This document shows positions 29,480 through 38,888 of a stretch of 64,000 nt of DNA, one piece after another. This DNA comes from Actinomycetota bacterium (lineage in GTDB: Bacteria > Actinomycetota > Geothermincolia > Fen-727 > Anoxymicrobiaceae). The notes below the pieces were generated by a model. That model worked only from the letters and a program-made list of their open reading frames with translations, did no database searches and was not told the origin of the DNA. The translations under genes and the position numbers were made by a program. Location: the NCBI GenBank assembly GCA_018896525.1, contig JAHIMR010000048.1:124001-188000 (forward strand), written 5' to 3'. Position 1 is the first letter of the stretch; every line of letters starts with the position of its first letter.

Positions 29480-29503
29480 CCTTGGGCCGTAGCGTACGCT
29501 CTT

Positions 29504-30295
29504 CTATTTCGAGGGGTACACGCGGTCCAGGTAACCCTCCATCGCCTCGTTTACGACCTCCGGCTTCTCGAATAGCGCCATATGGCCGGCGCCGTGCACT
29601 ACCCTCATCGTCGAGTTGGGCAGCCCCCTGGCCAACGTCCTGGCGTGGCGCACGTCGGCAAGCAGGTCCGCGGTGCCCACCACTATCAGGGCGGGTACCT
29701 TTATCTCGCCCAGGCGCTCGGTCACGTTGAAGTTCCTGAAGCTGTTGAGGCTCTTGCCGGTCACCCTGTTGGGGACCTTGCAGCACTCCCTTCCGGTGAT
29801 AATCCTCGCCTTGAGGCCGGCAAACGGATAGGTCGCGGCGATACCGGCCACGACCGCCCTGGCGGGCTTTATCCCCAGGGGACTGACCAGAACGGCAACG
29901 GAGGCGACGGCGCGCTGGAACAGGTACCCCGACAGGTGCGAGGTCGTATCGAGAAGTATTATCCCTTTCACCAGCCCGGGGTGATCGAGCGCGAGCTGCA
30001 TGCACACCATTCCGCCCATGCTGTGGCCGACGAAGACCGCTTTTTTCACCTTGAGCTTCTTCATCAGGCCGACGATGATCTCCGTGAAGTGCTCCACGGT
30101 GTACTCGTCGCACTCGTTAGACCCCCCGTGCCCGGGGAAGTCCACGGCGATGCAACGGTATCCTCTGGAGAACCGCTTCACCTGCTCGAAGAAGAATGCC
30201 TTGTTCCCGGTCCAGCAGTGAAGGAAGACAAGGGGGGGATCCCCTCCCTCATCCTCATAGCATATGTTTATCCCGTTCACTTCTGTTACCGGCAT
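29504..30295 (-). CDS. Alpha/beta hydrolase
   Basis: PPLVFLHCWTGNKAFF..., CIAVDFPGHGGS, AVFVGHSMGGMVCMQLAL, GAGHMALFEKPEVVNEAM. Confidence 0.9.
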   Translation of the reverse strand: MPVTEVNGINICYEDEGGDPPLVFLHCWTGNKAFFFEQVKRFSRGYRCIAVDFPGHGGSNECDEYTVEHFTEIIVGLMKKLKVKKAVFVGHSMGGMVCMQLALDHPGLVKGIILLDTTSHLSGYLFQRAVASVAVLVSPLGIKPARAVVAGIAATYPFAGLKARIITGRECCKVPNRVTGKSLNSFRNFNVTERLGEIKVPALIVVGTADLLADVRHARTLARGLPNSTMRVVHGAGHMALFEKPEVVNEAMEGYLDRVYPSK

Positions 30296-30299
30296 CCGC

Positions 30300-32666
30300 T
30301 CACTCTCCCCTTTCCAATAAGTACCCGTCCACCCTGGAGATCTCTATCTCGCCTGATCGGTCAAGCTTGAACTCGAGCCGGAAGACCTGTTCGCTGGCCC
30401 GCCTGGCTGACACGCCCGTATCTCCGTTGAGCCGGGCGGCGACCTCACCCTCTCCGGGCAACGCCACGTGTATTACAGCATCGGATTCTATCGGAGTCTC
30501 GAGCTTCACGCTAACGCCGCCGGCATCGCGCCTCATTCCCACCAGTTCGGCCGCACCTTGAGAGATGTGAATGTTCGAGCCGACTAGCCGCGGCTCATCG
30601 CCCTCGGGGGTCAGCCGTACCACCGCGGACCCATGGCCGGGAACGCCTTCCAGGAGGAAGGAATCCTCCACCAATCCCAGGTAACGCGCGTTCCAGAACT
30701 CGCAGGCGTGATAGCGGCCGGGGCCGATCCCCAGTTCCGGGATGCGCACCCGTATGTCCCTGCGCCTGCCCGACCAGTTGAGTATCCATGCGAGGTGGTA
30801 CTCTCCCCCCGGGTCCTCGAGCCGGCTGACCAGGAACATCGGCGCCTCCCTTTGCCACAGGTCGGGACACCTGGGCCTCGCCTTCACCGGCGGTAGAACG
30901 CGGGCGGCCATCTCCACGTCCTCCGGGCCCCAGAGCCCGGCGTCGTCCGAGAACATGACAGAGCCCCCGAAAACCGCCGCCGCCGAGGCCAGCGTCTGCC
31001 GCTCCGCCTTACCGAGCCGCGTCCCGCTACCGCGGAGGAGGAGGCAGTCCGGGTCGCCCTCGAAGAGACGGCCGCTCAGGAAACTTCGGGTGAAAACGTT
31101 TTGCAGGCAGTTCCTGAGCCCCGGGGAACTACGGTCCCTCAACAACGGCTGCCAGAACGTGGACCACCGGGGAGCCACGTCGGGCCCTACGCGCTGTGCG
31201 TCCAGTATCCCGGCCCCCAGAAGGATAGGGCCGCCCGCCGCTATCAGGTACGTCTCGTTCCCGACCGCTTCCCGGATAACCCGAAGGGCCCGCCTGGCCG
31301 CCTCGGCGCGGGTCAGAGAGGGGTCGTGACGTTCCCCTGCCAGCAACCCGGTCGCCATGAAGTCGAGCTTGATGAAGCGGTAGCCGTAGCCGGCCAGGGT
31401 GGTGAAGACGTCGTGCAGCCACTGGAGCACGTCGGGGTGGGAAAGGTCCAGCCCGTAGAACCTGCCCCTCCAGGAGGGGTTCACGCCGGCCAGGACGGGA
31501 CGCCCCCGCCTGTTCTTGAGCAGCCACTCCTTCTTCTCCCTGAACACGCGTGAGCGCCTGGTCACCGTGAAAGGGGCTACCCATATGCCGGGGGTCTTCC
31601 CGCCCTCGGATATCTCCCGGGCCGTCTCCTCCAAGCCACCGGGGAACTTTTCGTTCGCTTCGAGCCAATCCCCGACCTGCTCCTGGTAGCCGTCGTCCAC
31701 CTGGACGACCTCGATGCCCAGTTCCCTGTACCGGCCGCTCATGAGCCGGAGGTTCCCCTTCACGTCTTCTGCGGTGACCCCGGTGAAGTACTGGTACCAC
31801 GAGCACCACCCCGGTGGTGTCCCGCGGACCTCGCCCACCCCCTGCTCGCGGGCAACCATCCCGGCATAGGCCTCCAGGTTCTCGCCGGAGAGGTCGCCGG
31901 GGATTACCGCAAGTGGTTCACTCATGAACTCCACGCCGCGTTCCGGCCGCTTGCCTTCGAACCGGGCGGCGGCTTCTATCTCGGCCTCCTCGTGCCCGCG
32001 CCCCAGGCGCACTTTCACCTGGGAAAGCGCCCGGGTGACGCTCACGAACCCGACCGCCACCGAGTCCCCTTTATCCAGGTCCCCCAGCGCGCCGAACCAC
32101 TCGGATGCGAACCTCCCTTTCTCGGAGAATACCGGCGTTGTAGGGTTGGCGATCATCGCCTTGAGCCGCCGGGGCAGGAACAAGGGGAACATGTAGCCGC
32201 CGGGGCGGTTTCGCCCCAGCGTCCCGCTTGGTACCCAGCACTGCCAACCGTTTCTATAGAACCGCCACGGCCGGTTGCTCGCGCGACCGGGCCAGACGCC
32301 GCCGGGCGGGACCGCCAGCGGCGCCATTGAGTCTATGCAAGGTGGTTCCGCTTCGGCCTCCCACACGAGACCCACCTGGAGGACCAGCGCACCTCCCTCT
32401 CGCCTCGCCCGAAAAAGGAGACGCCCCCACTCCTCACGCTTGAAGAACGCCAGCCCTTCGCCGCCTCCATCTTCCTCCCACTCACCGGGGGTCCCCAGTT
32501 GCTCGAGCCCCTTCTTTTTCCTGACAAGCACGCGCCCTGTCGCTCCGCCGAAGATCTTCTCAGGGCCTGATGAGATGGAGAACGTGCCCGTTCGGGTATC
32601 GAACTCAAGACCGCAGCGTTCGTCTCCGTAGACCGGCACTCGCTTTCGCGTCATCCGTATCACCAC
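30300..32666 (-). CDS. GH36-type alpha-galactosidase family protein
   Basis: GWCSWYQYFTGVTAEDVKGNLRLM...VVQVDDGYQEQVGDW..., GIWVAPFTV, YRFIKLDFMATGLL (catalytic KxD). Confidence 0.85.
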   Translation of the reverse strand: MVIRMTRKRVPVYGDERCGLEFDTRTGTFSISSGPEKIFGGATGRVLVRKKKGLEQLGTPGEWEEDGGGEGLAFFKREEWGRLLFRARREGGALVLQVGLVWEAEAEPPCIDSMAPLAVPPGGVWPGRASNRPWRFYRNGWQCWVPSGTLGRNRPGGYMFPLFLPRRLKAMIANPTTPVFSEKGRFASEWFGALGDLDKGDSVAVGFVSVTRALSQVKVRLGRGHEEAEIEAAARFEGKRPERGVEFMSEPLAVIPGDLSGENLEAYAGMVAREQGVGEVRGTPPGWCSWYQYFTGVTAEDVKGNLRLMSGRYRELGIEVVQVDDGYQEQVGDWLEANEKFPGGLEETAREISEGGKTPGIWVAPFTVTRRSRVFREKKEWLLKNRRGRPVLAGVNPSWRGRFYGLDLSHPDVLQWLHDVFTTLAGYGYRFIKLDFMATGLLAGERHDPSLTRAEAARRALRVIREAVGNETYLIAAGGPILLGAGILDAQRVGPDVAPRWSTFWQPLLRDRSSPGLRNCLQNVFTRSFLSGRLFEGDPDCLLLRGSGTRLGKAERQTLASAAAVFGGSVMFSDDAGLWGPEDVEMAARVLPPVKARPRCPDLWQREAPMFLVSRLEDPGGEYHLAWILNWSGRRRDIRVRIPELGIGPGRYHACEFWNARYLGLVEDSFLLEGVPGHGSAVVRLTPEGDEPRLVGSNIHISQGAAELVGMRRDAGGVSVKLETPIESDAVIHVALPGEGEVAARLNGDTGVSARRASEQVFRLEFKLDRSGEIEISRVDGYLLERGE

Positions 32667-32732
32667 TCGTCTCGTTCGTTCACGTCAGCGTCCATACCCG
32701 TTGCTTGTTTGAACGGGGAGGGGTCCCGCCCT

Positions 32733-32807
32733 TGGGCTGTTGCATAACAGACGTCGACTTGAGTGGGGGTTCCAACGGCAACAGCCTGGGGATGGCGTAC
32801 CTTGTCT
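32733..32807 (+). repeat. Dispersed hairpin repeat family, copy
   Basis: tgggctgttgcataacagacgtcgacttgagtgggggttccaacggcaacagcctggggatggcgtaccttgtct. Confidence 0.8.
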
Positions 32808-32922
32808 GGCCGCCGCTTGTGTGACGCGTGGGGTCAGGCCTTCTAGCCGTAACGCATGATCTTGACCATCGCTTGAAGGCGCAGACCCCACCGGGTGGCG
32901 GTCTTGTCTCACGTTGACCCCT

Positions 32923-33972
32923 TTAGCCGAGGAGTTCGCGCAGCCAGGCGGCGCACATCTCTACCGTCCGGTCGATGGAGTTCGGGATGTCGGCGAGGTG
33001 CACGTCCACCTCGACAACGTCCAGCCCGGCTATGGGAGAGCCGGTCGAACCGAGCCACTCCCGAAGGACCCGCGCCAACCCAAGGACCTCGTCGACGCTC
33101 AGCCCTATCGTATCCAGGAACCGTACCGCCCTGACCTCCTCACCCGAGCCCAGGTCCGCGTCCAGCGAAATGTAGATGCGCTTTCCCTCGAGCCCCCCGA
33201 GCGCCTCCCGGACCGCCTCCCGGGGGCCCATGCGGCGGATGTCTCGCTTGGAAACGACCCTGACGCCCCGCTCCAGGAGAGCCAGGTACGCTTCCCGGTA
33301 TGCCGCCACGCCTTCCCGTTCCTCGGGCCGCGCCCGGGTGCAGGGGTGGTCCGAAACCCCCAGAACCGCCACGTTTCCGGGGTCAACGATCTCCCTGTCC
33401 AGGATGCGGGCAATCCATGTGCCACAGTTGTAGCTCTCCGGCAACGTTCCTATCCGCCAGCTATCGGCGGCCAGCGACCCGACTGTAAACGCGTTTTTCC
33501 GTATACTCGTCGGAACCGCGTCGAAGTGGCTGTCGAAAACCACCAGGGCGAGCTCTCCCTCTCCAGCTTCACCCGACAGCGCCTCCAGCACCCCGCCGGT
33601 CAGGGAGTGGTCCACCCCAAGCAACAGGGGCCTGTCCGGCAGCACGCGCTCTCGCACGAAATCCCGCAACTCAACGGCCACCCTGTCGCATCCACCGGAG
33701 TCCAGGAACTCGCCGAACTCGCGGGCGTTCAACCGGTCACGGTCCTTCAGCGCCGGCCTCGGGGTGAGATGGGACTCCAGCCCGAGCCTCCCCCCCTCGG
33801 AGAGCCCTTCGAGTCCCGCAAGACGCCCCAGCAGCAGGTCGTAAAGGTCCAGCGCCAGGTCTTTGTCCACCAACCCCCGCTCAAGGCCGTCAAGGAAAGC
33901 GACCTTCATCGCCACCTTCTCGGGAGCGTCCAGTACGTCAAGGGAACAGCCAAACACCAGGAACTCCACCAC
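32923..33972 (-). CDS. Arginase/agmatinase family ureohydrolase
   Basis: LLLGVDHSLTGGVLEAL, LVVFDSHFDAVPTS, YISLDADLGSGEEVRAVRFLDTIGLSVDEVL; ORF opens at 34152 but upstream part is the tandem repeat; GTG start near 33972. Confidence 0.75.
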   Translation of the reverse strand: MVEFLVFGCSLDVLDAPEKVAMKVAFLDGLERGLVDKDLALDLYDLLLGRLAGLEGLSEGGRLGLESHLTPRPALKDRDRLNAREFGEFLDSGGCDRVAVELRDFVRERVLPDRPLLLGVDHSLTGGVLEALSGEAGEGELALVVFDSHFDAVPTSIRKNAFTVGSLAADSWRIGTLPESYNCGTWIARILDREIVDPGNVAVLGVSDHPCTRARPEEREGVAAYREAYLALLERGVRVVSKRDIRRMGPREAVREALGGLEGKRIYISLDADLGSGEEVRAVRFLDTIGLSVDEVLGLARVLREWLGSTGSPIAGLDVVEVDVHLADIPNSIDRTVEMCAAWLRELLG

Positions 33973-34000
33973 GGTCCTTTCTCTTGCGGTACCCCACCAG

Positions 34001-34262
34001 CTTAGATGTGTAGCGTCCGCTTGTTTGTGTGCGTTTGCTCGCGGAGCGCTTGTACATCGTTTCGCCCGGCTGTATTTGAACCTGGGTTTTCGTAGGTTTG
34101 GAATCACTGGTTCAAATCCAGCCCGGTCCAACTTAGATATGTATCCTTTCATTTGCTTCTGTGCGTTTACTCGTGGACCGTTTGTGTATCATTACATTCG
34201 AGTGTATTTGAACCTGGATTTCCGCGTGCATGGAGTCAGTGGTTCAAATCCACTATTGTCCA
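34001..34262 (+). repeat. Tandem repeat, 2 x 131 bp, with tRNA T-arm-like 3' ends
   Basis: Unit A 34001-34131, unit B 34132-34262; both carry cttagat.tgta, tgtgcgttt.ctcg, tgtatttgaacctgg and tggttcaaatcca. Confidence 0.8.
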
Positions 34263-34281
34263 CCCCATATCGTATATCATC

Positions 34282-35202
34282 ATGGTGACAAAGGCATACA
34301 GGGAGGGTTCTTTGGGCGCGGAGAAAATAGTCGTCGACACAGACCCCGCCACTGGGTACTCGCTGAGAGACGTGGACGACGGCCTGGCGCTCGCCTACCT
34401 CCTCGCCCTCCCCGACGAGTTCGAGGTCCTGGGTATATCCACCGTCTATGGCAACGTCTCCCTTGCCAGGGCTACCACCAAAGCGTGGGAGGCCGTCCGT
34501 GTTACCGGCCGCACCGATGTCAGGATCTTCCCCGGAGCATGGAGCAGGCACGCGCTGGGGGACGTCTCATCCGCCTCGATGTTCCTGCCCGATGTGGTGG
34601 CGGCCAACCCGGGGGAGGTCACCGTCCTGGCGCTGGGCCCGCTCACCAACATCGCCACCGCCGGCCTCGGGGGCAGGGCCTTCTACCGTGACGTGAAGCG
34701 CGTCGTGGTGATGGGGGGCGCCGTCGAGGAGGGGTTCGGCATCCCGCTCCTCTCGCCGCTGGAGTTCAACTTCTTCTCCGACGCGGCCGCCGCCGACCTG
34801 GTCCTTGATGCCCCATGCGAGAAGGTTGTGATTACCAGCGACCTCTGCCGGCAGGCGTTGTTCACCCGGAGGGAGCTCGACTCGCTCTGGCTGATGCGAA
34901 GCCGGGTCGCGACCTACCTCGCCTACCGCATCCGCCCCTGGCTCAAGCTCAACCAGTTCTTCCCGTTGCTCCCCTGGAAAGGCGGCTTCGTGCCCTGGGA
35001 TGTCGTGGCCGCGGCCTACCTGAGGCGCCCGGACCTCTTCAGCGGCACCGAGGAGAAGGGCATCAGGCTCAAGCAAGGGGTGCTACGTACCGGCGCGCTC
35101 GAACCGGACGCCTCCCGCGACAGTCGGCCCACATCTATCCCCACGCGTCTCGAGGGACAGCAACTCCTGGCCGATTTCCTATCGGCGATTAGCCGGTATT
35201 AG
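34282..35202 (+). CDS. Inosine/uridine-preferring nucleoside hydrolase
   Basis: KIVVDTDPATGYSLRDVDDGLALAYLLALPDEFEVLGISTVYGN...VLALGPLTNIA. Confidence 0.88.
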   Translation: MVTKAYREGSLGAEKIVVDTDPATGYSLRDVDDGLALAYLLALPDEFEVLGISTVYGNVSLARATTKAWEAVRVTGRTDVRIFPGAWSRHALGDVSSASMFLPDVVAANPGEVTVLALGPLTNIATAGLGGRAFYRDVKRVVVMGGAVEEGFGIPLLSPLEFNFFSDAAAADLVLDAPCEKVVITSDLCRQALFTRRELDSLWLMRSRVATYLAYRIRPWLKLNQFFPLLPWKGGFVPWDVVAAAYLRRPDLFSGTEEKGIRLKQGVLRTGALEPDASRDSRPTSIPTRLEGQQLLADFLSAISRY

Positions 35203-35237
35203 TAAGGGCGCGCCGGAGGGCGCGCCCTTACTTTTTT
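35201..35237. terminator. Intrinsic terminator
   Basis: agtaagggcgcgcc-ggag-ggcgcgcccttact-tttttc, between convergent genes. Confidence 0.92.
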
Positions 35238-35249
35238 CTTTCGCTTCCC

Positions 35250-37322
35250 CTACCTTCTGAAGTATGCGAGTAGCTCGTCGTCAGTCAGGAACCTGGCGCC
35301 GAACACCTCCTCGCTTACACCACTCTGATCCAGGTATCGGGTTACTCCGCCCATGAAGAACGGGTAGCCCGCGCCCATTATCATGCCGGTGTCGATGTCC
35401 TGCGGCTCGGCGACCACGCCGTCCTCCAGAATCCGGTGGGCCTCATCGGCAAGAGATTTCAGCATCCTGGCCCTTATCTCGTCGGCGGAGAGCTTCGGCT
35501 TGCTGTCATCCTTCTCCCAGAAGGCCAGCACCTCGGGGTCTACCTCCTTGCCCTTTTCGGTCATGATGTAGACTCCCGGCTTCTTCTCCTCCACCAGCCT
35601 GGCGAAGTTCTCGCTTACGTGGTACCTCTCGGGGAAGGCGTCGGCCAGCGTCTCGGTGGCGTGAAGGGCCACCGCGGGGCCGACCAGCGCCAGCAGGTCG
35701 AACGGGGACATCGGCAGCCCGAGGTCCGATACGGCCTCGTCGACCTCCTCGAACGTATTCGGGCCATCCACGATGTCCATCACCTCTACCATGTTCCTGA
35801 TAAGCATCCTGTTTACCAGGAACCCCGGGGCGTCCTTCATGACCACGATGGTCTTCTTTATCTTCTTTGCCACCGCCCCCGCGGTCGCGCATGTGACGTC
35901 GTTGGTCTTCTCGCCGCGGATTATCTCCAGGAGCGGCAGGACCGCCACCGGGTTGAAGAAGTGGAAGCCGATGACCCGCTCGGGGTGCTTGAGGTCGCCA
36001 GCCATCTCGGTGATGGAGAGCGAGGACGTGTTGGTAGCCATGACCGCGGTGTCGCTCAAGTACTCCTCCGCCGCCGCGAATATCTTCTTCTTGAGGCCCA
36101 GGTTCTCGAACACGGCCTCGATTATGAAGTCGCAGCCCTCGAAGTCCTTGTCCTCCAGGGTATAGGTGACTATCGACTTGAGGTAGTTCGCCTTGGGCTC
36201 CGGCAACCTGCCCTTCCCGACCAGGCGGTCGAGCTCGCCGTCGATATACGCCTTGCATTTGTCCAGGACATCCTGGCTGATGTCCTTCATGACCAGCGGG
36301 ACCTCCAGGCGGCGCAGGAACAGGAACCCCAGCTGCGAGGCCATCAGGCCCGCCCCGATAACGCCGACTTTGTTGATCGGCAGGGGGCCCTCGGCGGGGA
36401 TTCCCACCTGCTTCTTCGCCCTTCTCTGGGCCAGGTCGAACGAGTAGACCGAGGCCCTCATCTGGTTACTCATGATGAGCTCACCCAGCGCCTGGTCTTC
36501 CTGCGCGAAACCTTCATCCAGGCTCCACTCGGCGGAACCCTTTATCAGGTCCAGCGCCCTGTAAGGGGCGATCGCGCCGCTGTGGACTCTCGCGGTCACC
36601 AGCCCTCGGGCCGTGTCTATAAGCTGGTCGATGTTGGAGTAATCGGGCTTCTCGCGCTTGATCGTCACCTCACCGGTAATGATGTCGGCAAGGAACTCTA
36701 TCGACTCGTCCATGAACTCCACCGGCTCGAACAACCGCTCGCCCAGGCCCAGCTCGAAGCCTTTCTTCCCGTTCATCATCCTGTTATTGCTCAAGGGGTT
36801 CTGGACGATGAGCAGCAGCGCCTTCTCCGGGCCGACAAGCCGCGGGACCAGTTGCGTGCCACCCCACCCGGGAATCAGGCCCAGGAAGCACTCGGGGAGC
36901 GCCAGGACGGTAACTCCGGTGGAGACCGTCCTGTAGTCGCAGTAGAGCGAGATCTCCAGGCCCCCACCCATGACCGCGCCGTTAATGGCGGCCAGGGTCG
37001 GCACCTCGATGTCCATTATCCGCTTGAATGCCGCGTGCCCCCGGCGGCCGGTTTCTATCGCTTCCTCACTGGAGGTTATCTCCGGCACCTCCATCAGGTT
37101 CGCGCCGACACAGAATATGAAGGTCTTGCCGGTCAGCACCAGCCCCTTGATGTCCCCGTCCAGGTTATCCATCGCCTGGTTGAGGGATTCCAGGGCCCCG
37201 GCACCCAGCGTGTTCGGCTTCCTGTAATCAGCGCCGTTGTCCATTGTCATAATGGCGAGCTTTCCCGCCCTCGGGTTGTTGTGGTACGTTACCTTGAACT
37301 GTGTAACCAGATCCTCCGCCAT
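35250..37322 (-). CDS. fadB: Trifunctional-type 3-hydroxyacyl-CoA dehydrogenase / enoyl-CoA hydratase
   Basis: Enoyl-CoA hydratase part (AAINGAVMGGGLEISLYCDYR) plus HAD part (NKVGVIGAGLMASQLGFLF, GFHFFNPVAVLPLLEIIRG); start MAEDLVTQ at 37322. Confidence 0.9.
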   Translation of the reverse strand: MAEDLVTQFKVTYHNNPRAGKLAIMTMDNGADYRKPNTLGAGALESLNQAMDNLDGDIKGLVLTGKTFIFCVGANLMEVPEITSSEEAIETGRRGHAAFKRIMDIEVPTLAAINGAVMGGGLEISLYCDYRTVSTGVTVLALPECFLGLIPGWGGTQLVPRLVGPEKALLLIVQNPLSNNRMMNGKKGFELGLGERLFEPVEFMDESIEFLADIITGEVTIKREKPDYSNIDQLIDTARGLVTARVHSGAIAPYRALDLIKGSAEWSLDEGFAQEDQALGELIMSNQMRASVYSFDLAQRRAKKQVGIPAEGPLPINKVGVIGAGLMASQLGFLFLRRLEVPLVMKDISQDVLDKCKAYIDGELDRLVGKGRLPEPKANYLKSIVTYTLEDKDFEGCDFIIEAVFENLGLKKKIFAAAEEYLSDTAVMATNTSSLSITEMAGDLKHPERVIGFHFFNPVAVLPLLEIIRGEKTNDVTCATAGAVAKKIKKTIVVMKDAPGFLVNRMLIRNMVEVMDIVDGPNTFEEVDEAVSDLGLPMSPFDLLALVGPAVALHATETLADAFPERYHVSENFARLVEEKKPGVYIMTEKGKEVDPEVLAFWEKDDSKPKLSADEIRARMLKSLADEAHRILEDGVVAEPQDIDTGMIMGAGYPFFMGGVTRYLDQSGVSEEVFGARFLTDDELLAYFRR

Positions 37323-37357
37323 TCTTCCTCCTTTCAAGAACCCGTCTGCGGTGCGGG

Positions 37358-38554
37358 TTACTTTCCGTTGCTTGCGTTCTCCCAGATGGTCGCCACTCCC
37401 ATGCCCAGCCCCACGCAGAGGGTTGTGACCCCGTACTTCGCGCTCGGGTTGAGCTCGAACAGTTTCGCCAGGTGGGCACAGAGCCGCCCGCCTGAGGAGG
37501 CGAGCGGGTGCCCGAAGGCGATCGCGCCTCCAAGCTGGTTCAGCCGCTTGTCCTCGATCCCGTCGAGGCCGAACTCGTCGATGAAGGCAAGGCACTGCAC
37601 CGCGAACGCCTCGTTCACTTCGATGAAGTCCATGTCGTCAATACTCATTCCAGTCCTCTCCAGGACCTTCCTGGTGGCGGGGATCGGGCCCAGCCCCATG
37701 ACCTCCGGCCTCACGCCGGCGTAGGCGAAACCGACCGCCTTCATCTTCGGCTCGAGCCCCAGTTCCTTCGACTTCTCGGCCGAAACCATAAGGCATCCCG
37801 TAGCGCCGTCGTTCAGACCGGAGGAGTTCCCGGGGGTCACCTTCCCGGCCTTTCGGAACGGCAGGCGGAGGCCCTTCATTCCTTCCACCGTGGCCTCCGG
37901 GCGCGGCTGCTCGTCGATGTCGGCGACCTTCCACCCCTCCCCGGTCCAGACCGTCATGGGGATGATGACGTCGTCGAAATGACCCGCGTCCAGCGCCGCC
38001 TTGGCCTTCTGCTGGCTGTGGACCGCATACTCGTCGGACATAAGCCGGGTCAGGTTCGGGTACATGTCGTGTATGTTCTCGGCGGTGATGCCCATGTTGA
38101 GGGCGGACGGGTCCACTATCTTCTCGGAGATGAACCGCGGGTTGGGGTCCGCGCCCTGGCCCATCGGGTGGTGCCCCATGTGTTCGACCCCACCGGCAAT
38201 GATCACGTCGGCCGCGTTGAAGGCTATGTCGCTTACCGCGTTGTTGATAGCGGTCATCGCCCCGGCGCACATCCGGTCGACCGAGCAGCCCGGTGTAGAC
38301 GGGGGGAGTCCCGCCAGCAGAGCGGTTGTCCGGCCCATGGTCAGCCCCTGGTCCCCGGACTGGGTCGTCGCGCCCCAGATGTTATCGTCGACCATATCCG
38401 GCTCCACCTTCGGGTTCCGGTGCATCAACGACCTTATAATCTTTACCACCATGTCGTCGGCGCGGGTTTCGGCGAAGAAGCCGTTCGGCCGCGCCTTGCC
38501 GAAAGCGGTCCTACAGGTGTCGATGAGATATACGTCACGTAGCTCTTTTCCCAT
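37358..38554 (-). CDS. fadA: Acetyl-CoA acyltransferase (thiolase)
   Basis: IDTCRTAFGKARPNGF, GCSVDRMCAGAMTAI, GGAIAFGHPLASSGGRL, TTLCVGLGMGVATIWE; directly upstream of fadB. Confidence 0.9.
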   Translation of the reverse strand: MGKELRDVYLIDTCRTAFGKARPNGFFAETRADDMVVKIIRSLMHRNPKVEPDMVDDNIWGATTQSGDQGLTMGRTTALLAGLPPSTPGCSVDRMCAGAMTAINNAVSDIAFNAADVIIAGGVEHMGHHPMGQGADPNPRFISEKIVDPSALNMGITAENIHDMYPNLTRLMSDEYAVHSQQKAKAALDAGHFDDVIIPMTVWTGEGWKVADIDEQPRPEATVEGMKGLRLPFRKAGKVTPGNSSGLNDGATGCLMVSAEKSKELGLEPKMKAVGFAYAGVRPEVMGLGPIPATRKVLERTGMSIDDMDFIEVNEAFAVQCLAFIDEFGLDGIEDKRLNQLGGAIAFGHPLASSGGRLCAHLAKLFELNPSAKYGVTTLCVGLGMGVATIWENASNGK

Positions 38555-38682
38555 ATCCACTCCTCCTTCTCGCCAGCACTTACTATCAGTTTGATGCAAG
38601 CATCCTTAGTACCCGACTCCGTGAGAGGATAGCACGGTGGCTGATAGCTTCCCAAATCATTGACCTGACGTTCAAAGTAGTG

Positions 38683-38847
38683 AGTGTCCCGTCTCATAAG
38701 TACGGTGACGCACCGAGAGCGTCGGTGCGCCGCGCCGGCAAGGCGCGCGACCTAGTCGTACTCTCTGAGTACGTCGCAGGGAGCGGAACGCAGCAGGAGC
38801 GGATGCAGCGGCGTTCGAATGCCATTGTCCTTGTGAGACGGGGCACT
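38683..38847. repeat. MITE-like ~164-bp element, copy 2
   Basis: agtgtcccgtctcataagtacggtgacgcaccgagagcgtcggtgcgccgcgccggcaaggcgcgcgac...cgaatgccattgtccttgtgagacggggcact. Confidence 0.88.
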
Positions 38848-38888
38848 AGCAAGCCGGTGCCGCGGTTGCACTCTACAGGCGGCGCCGT

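Noticed and set aside
34001-34262. Two genuine tRNA genes
   Set aside because: T-arm and 3' end look tRNA-like but no convincing D-arm, anticodon stem or fully paired acceptor stem could be built; reported as a tandem repeat instead.
35436-37724. 762-aa plus-strand ORF
   Set aside because: Lies antisense to the well-supported fadB gene; translation is His/Arg/Gly/Val-rich with no recognisable domain; typical high-GC shadow ORF.
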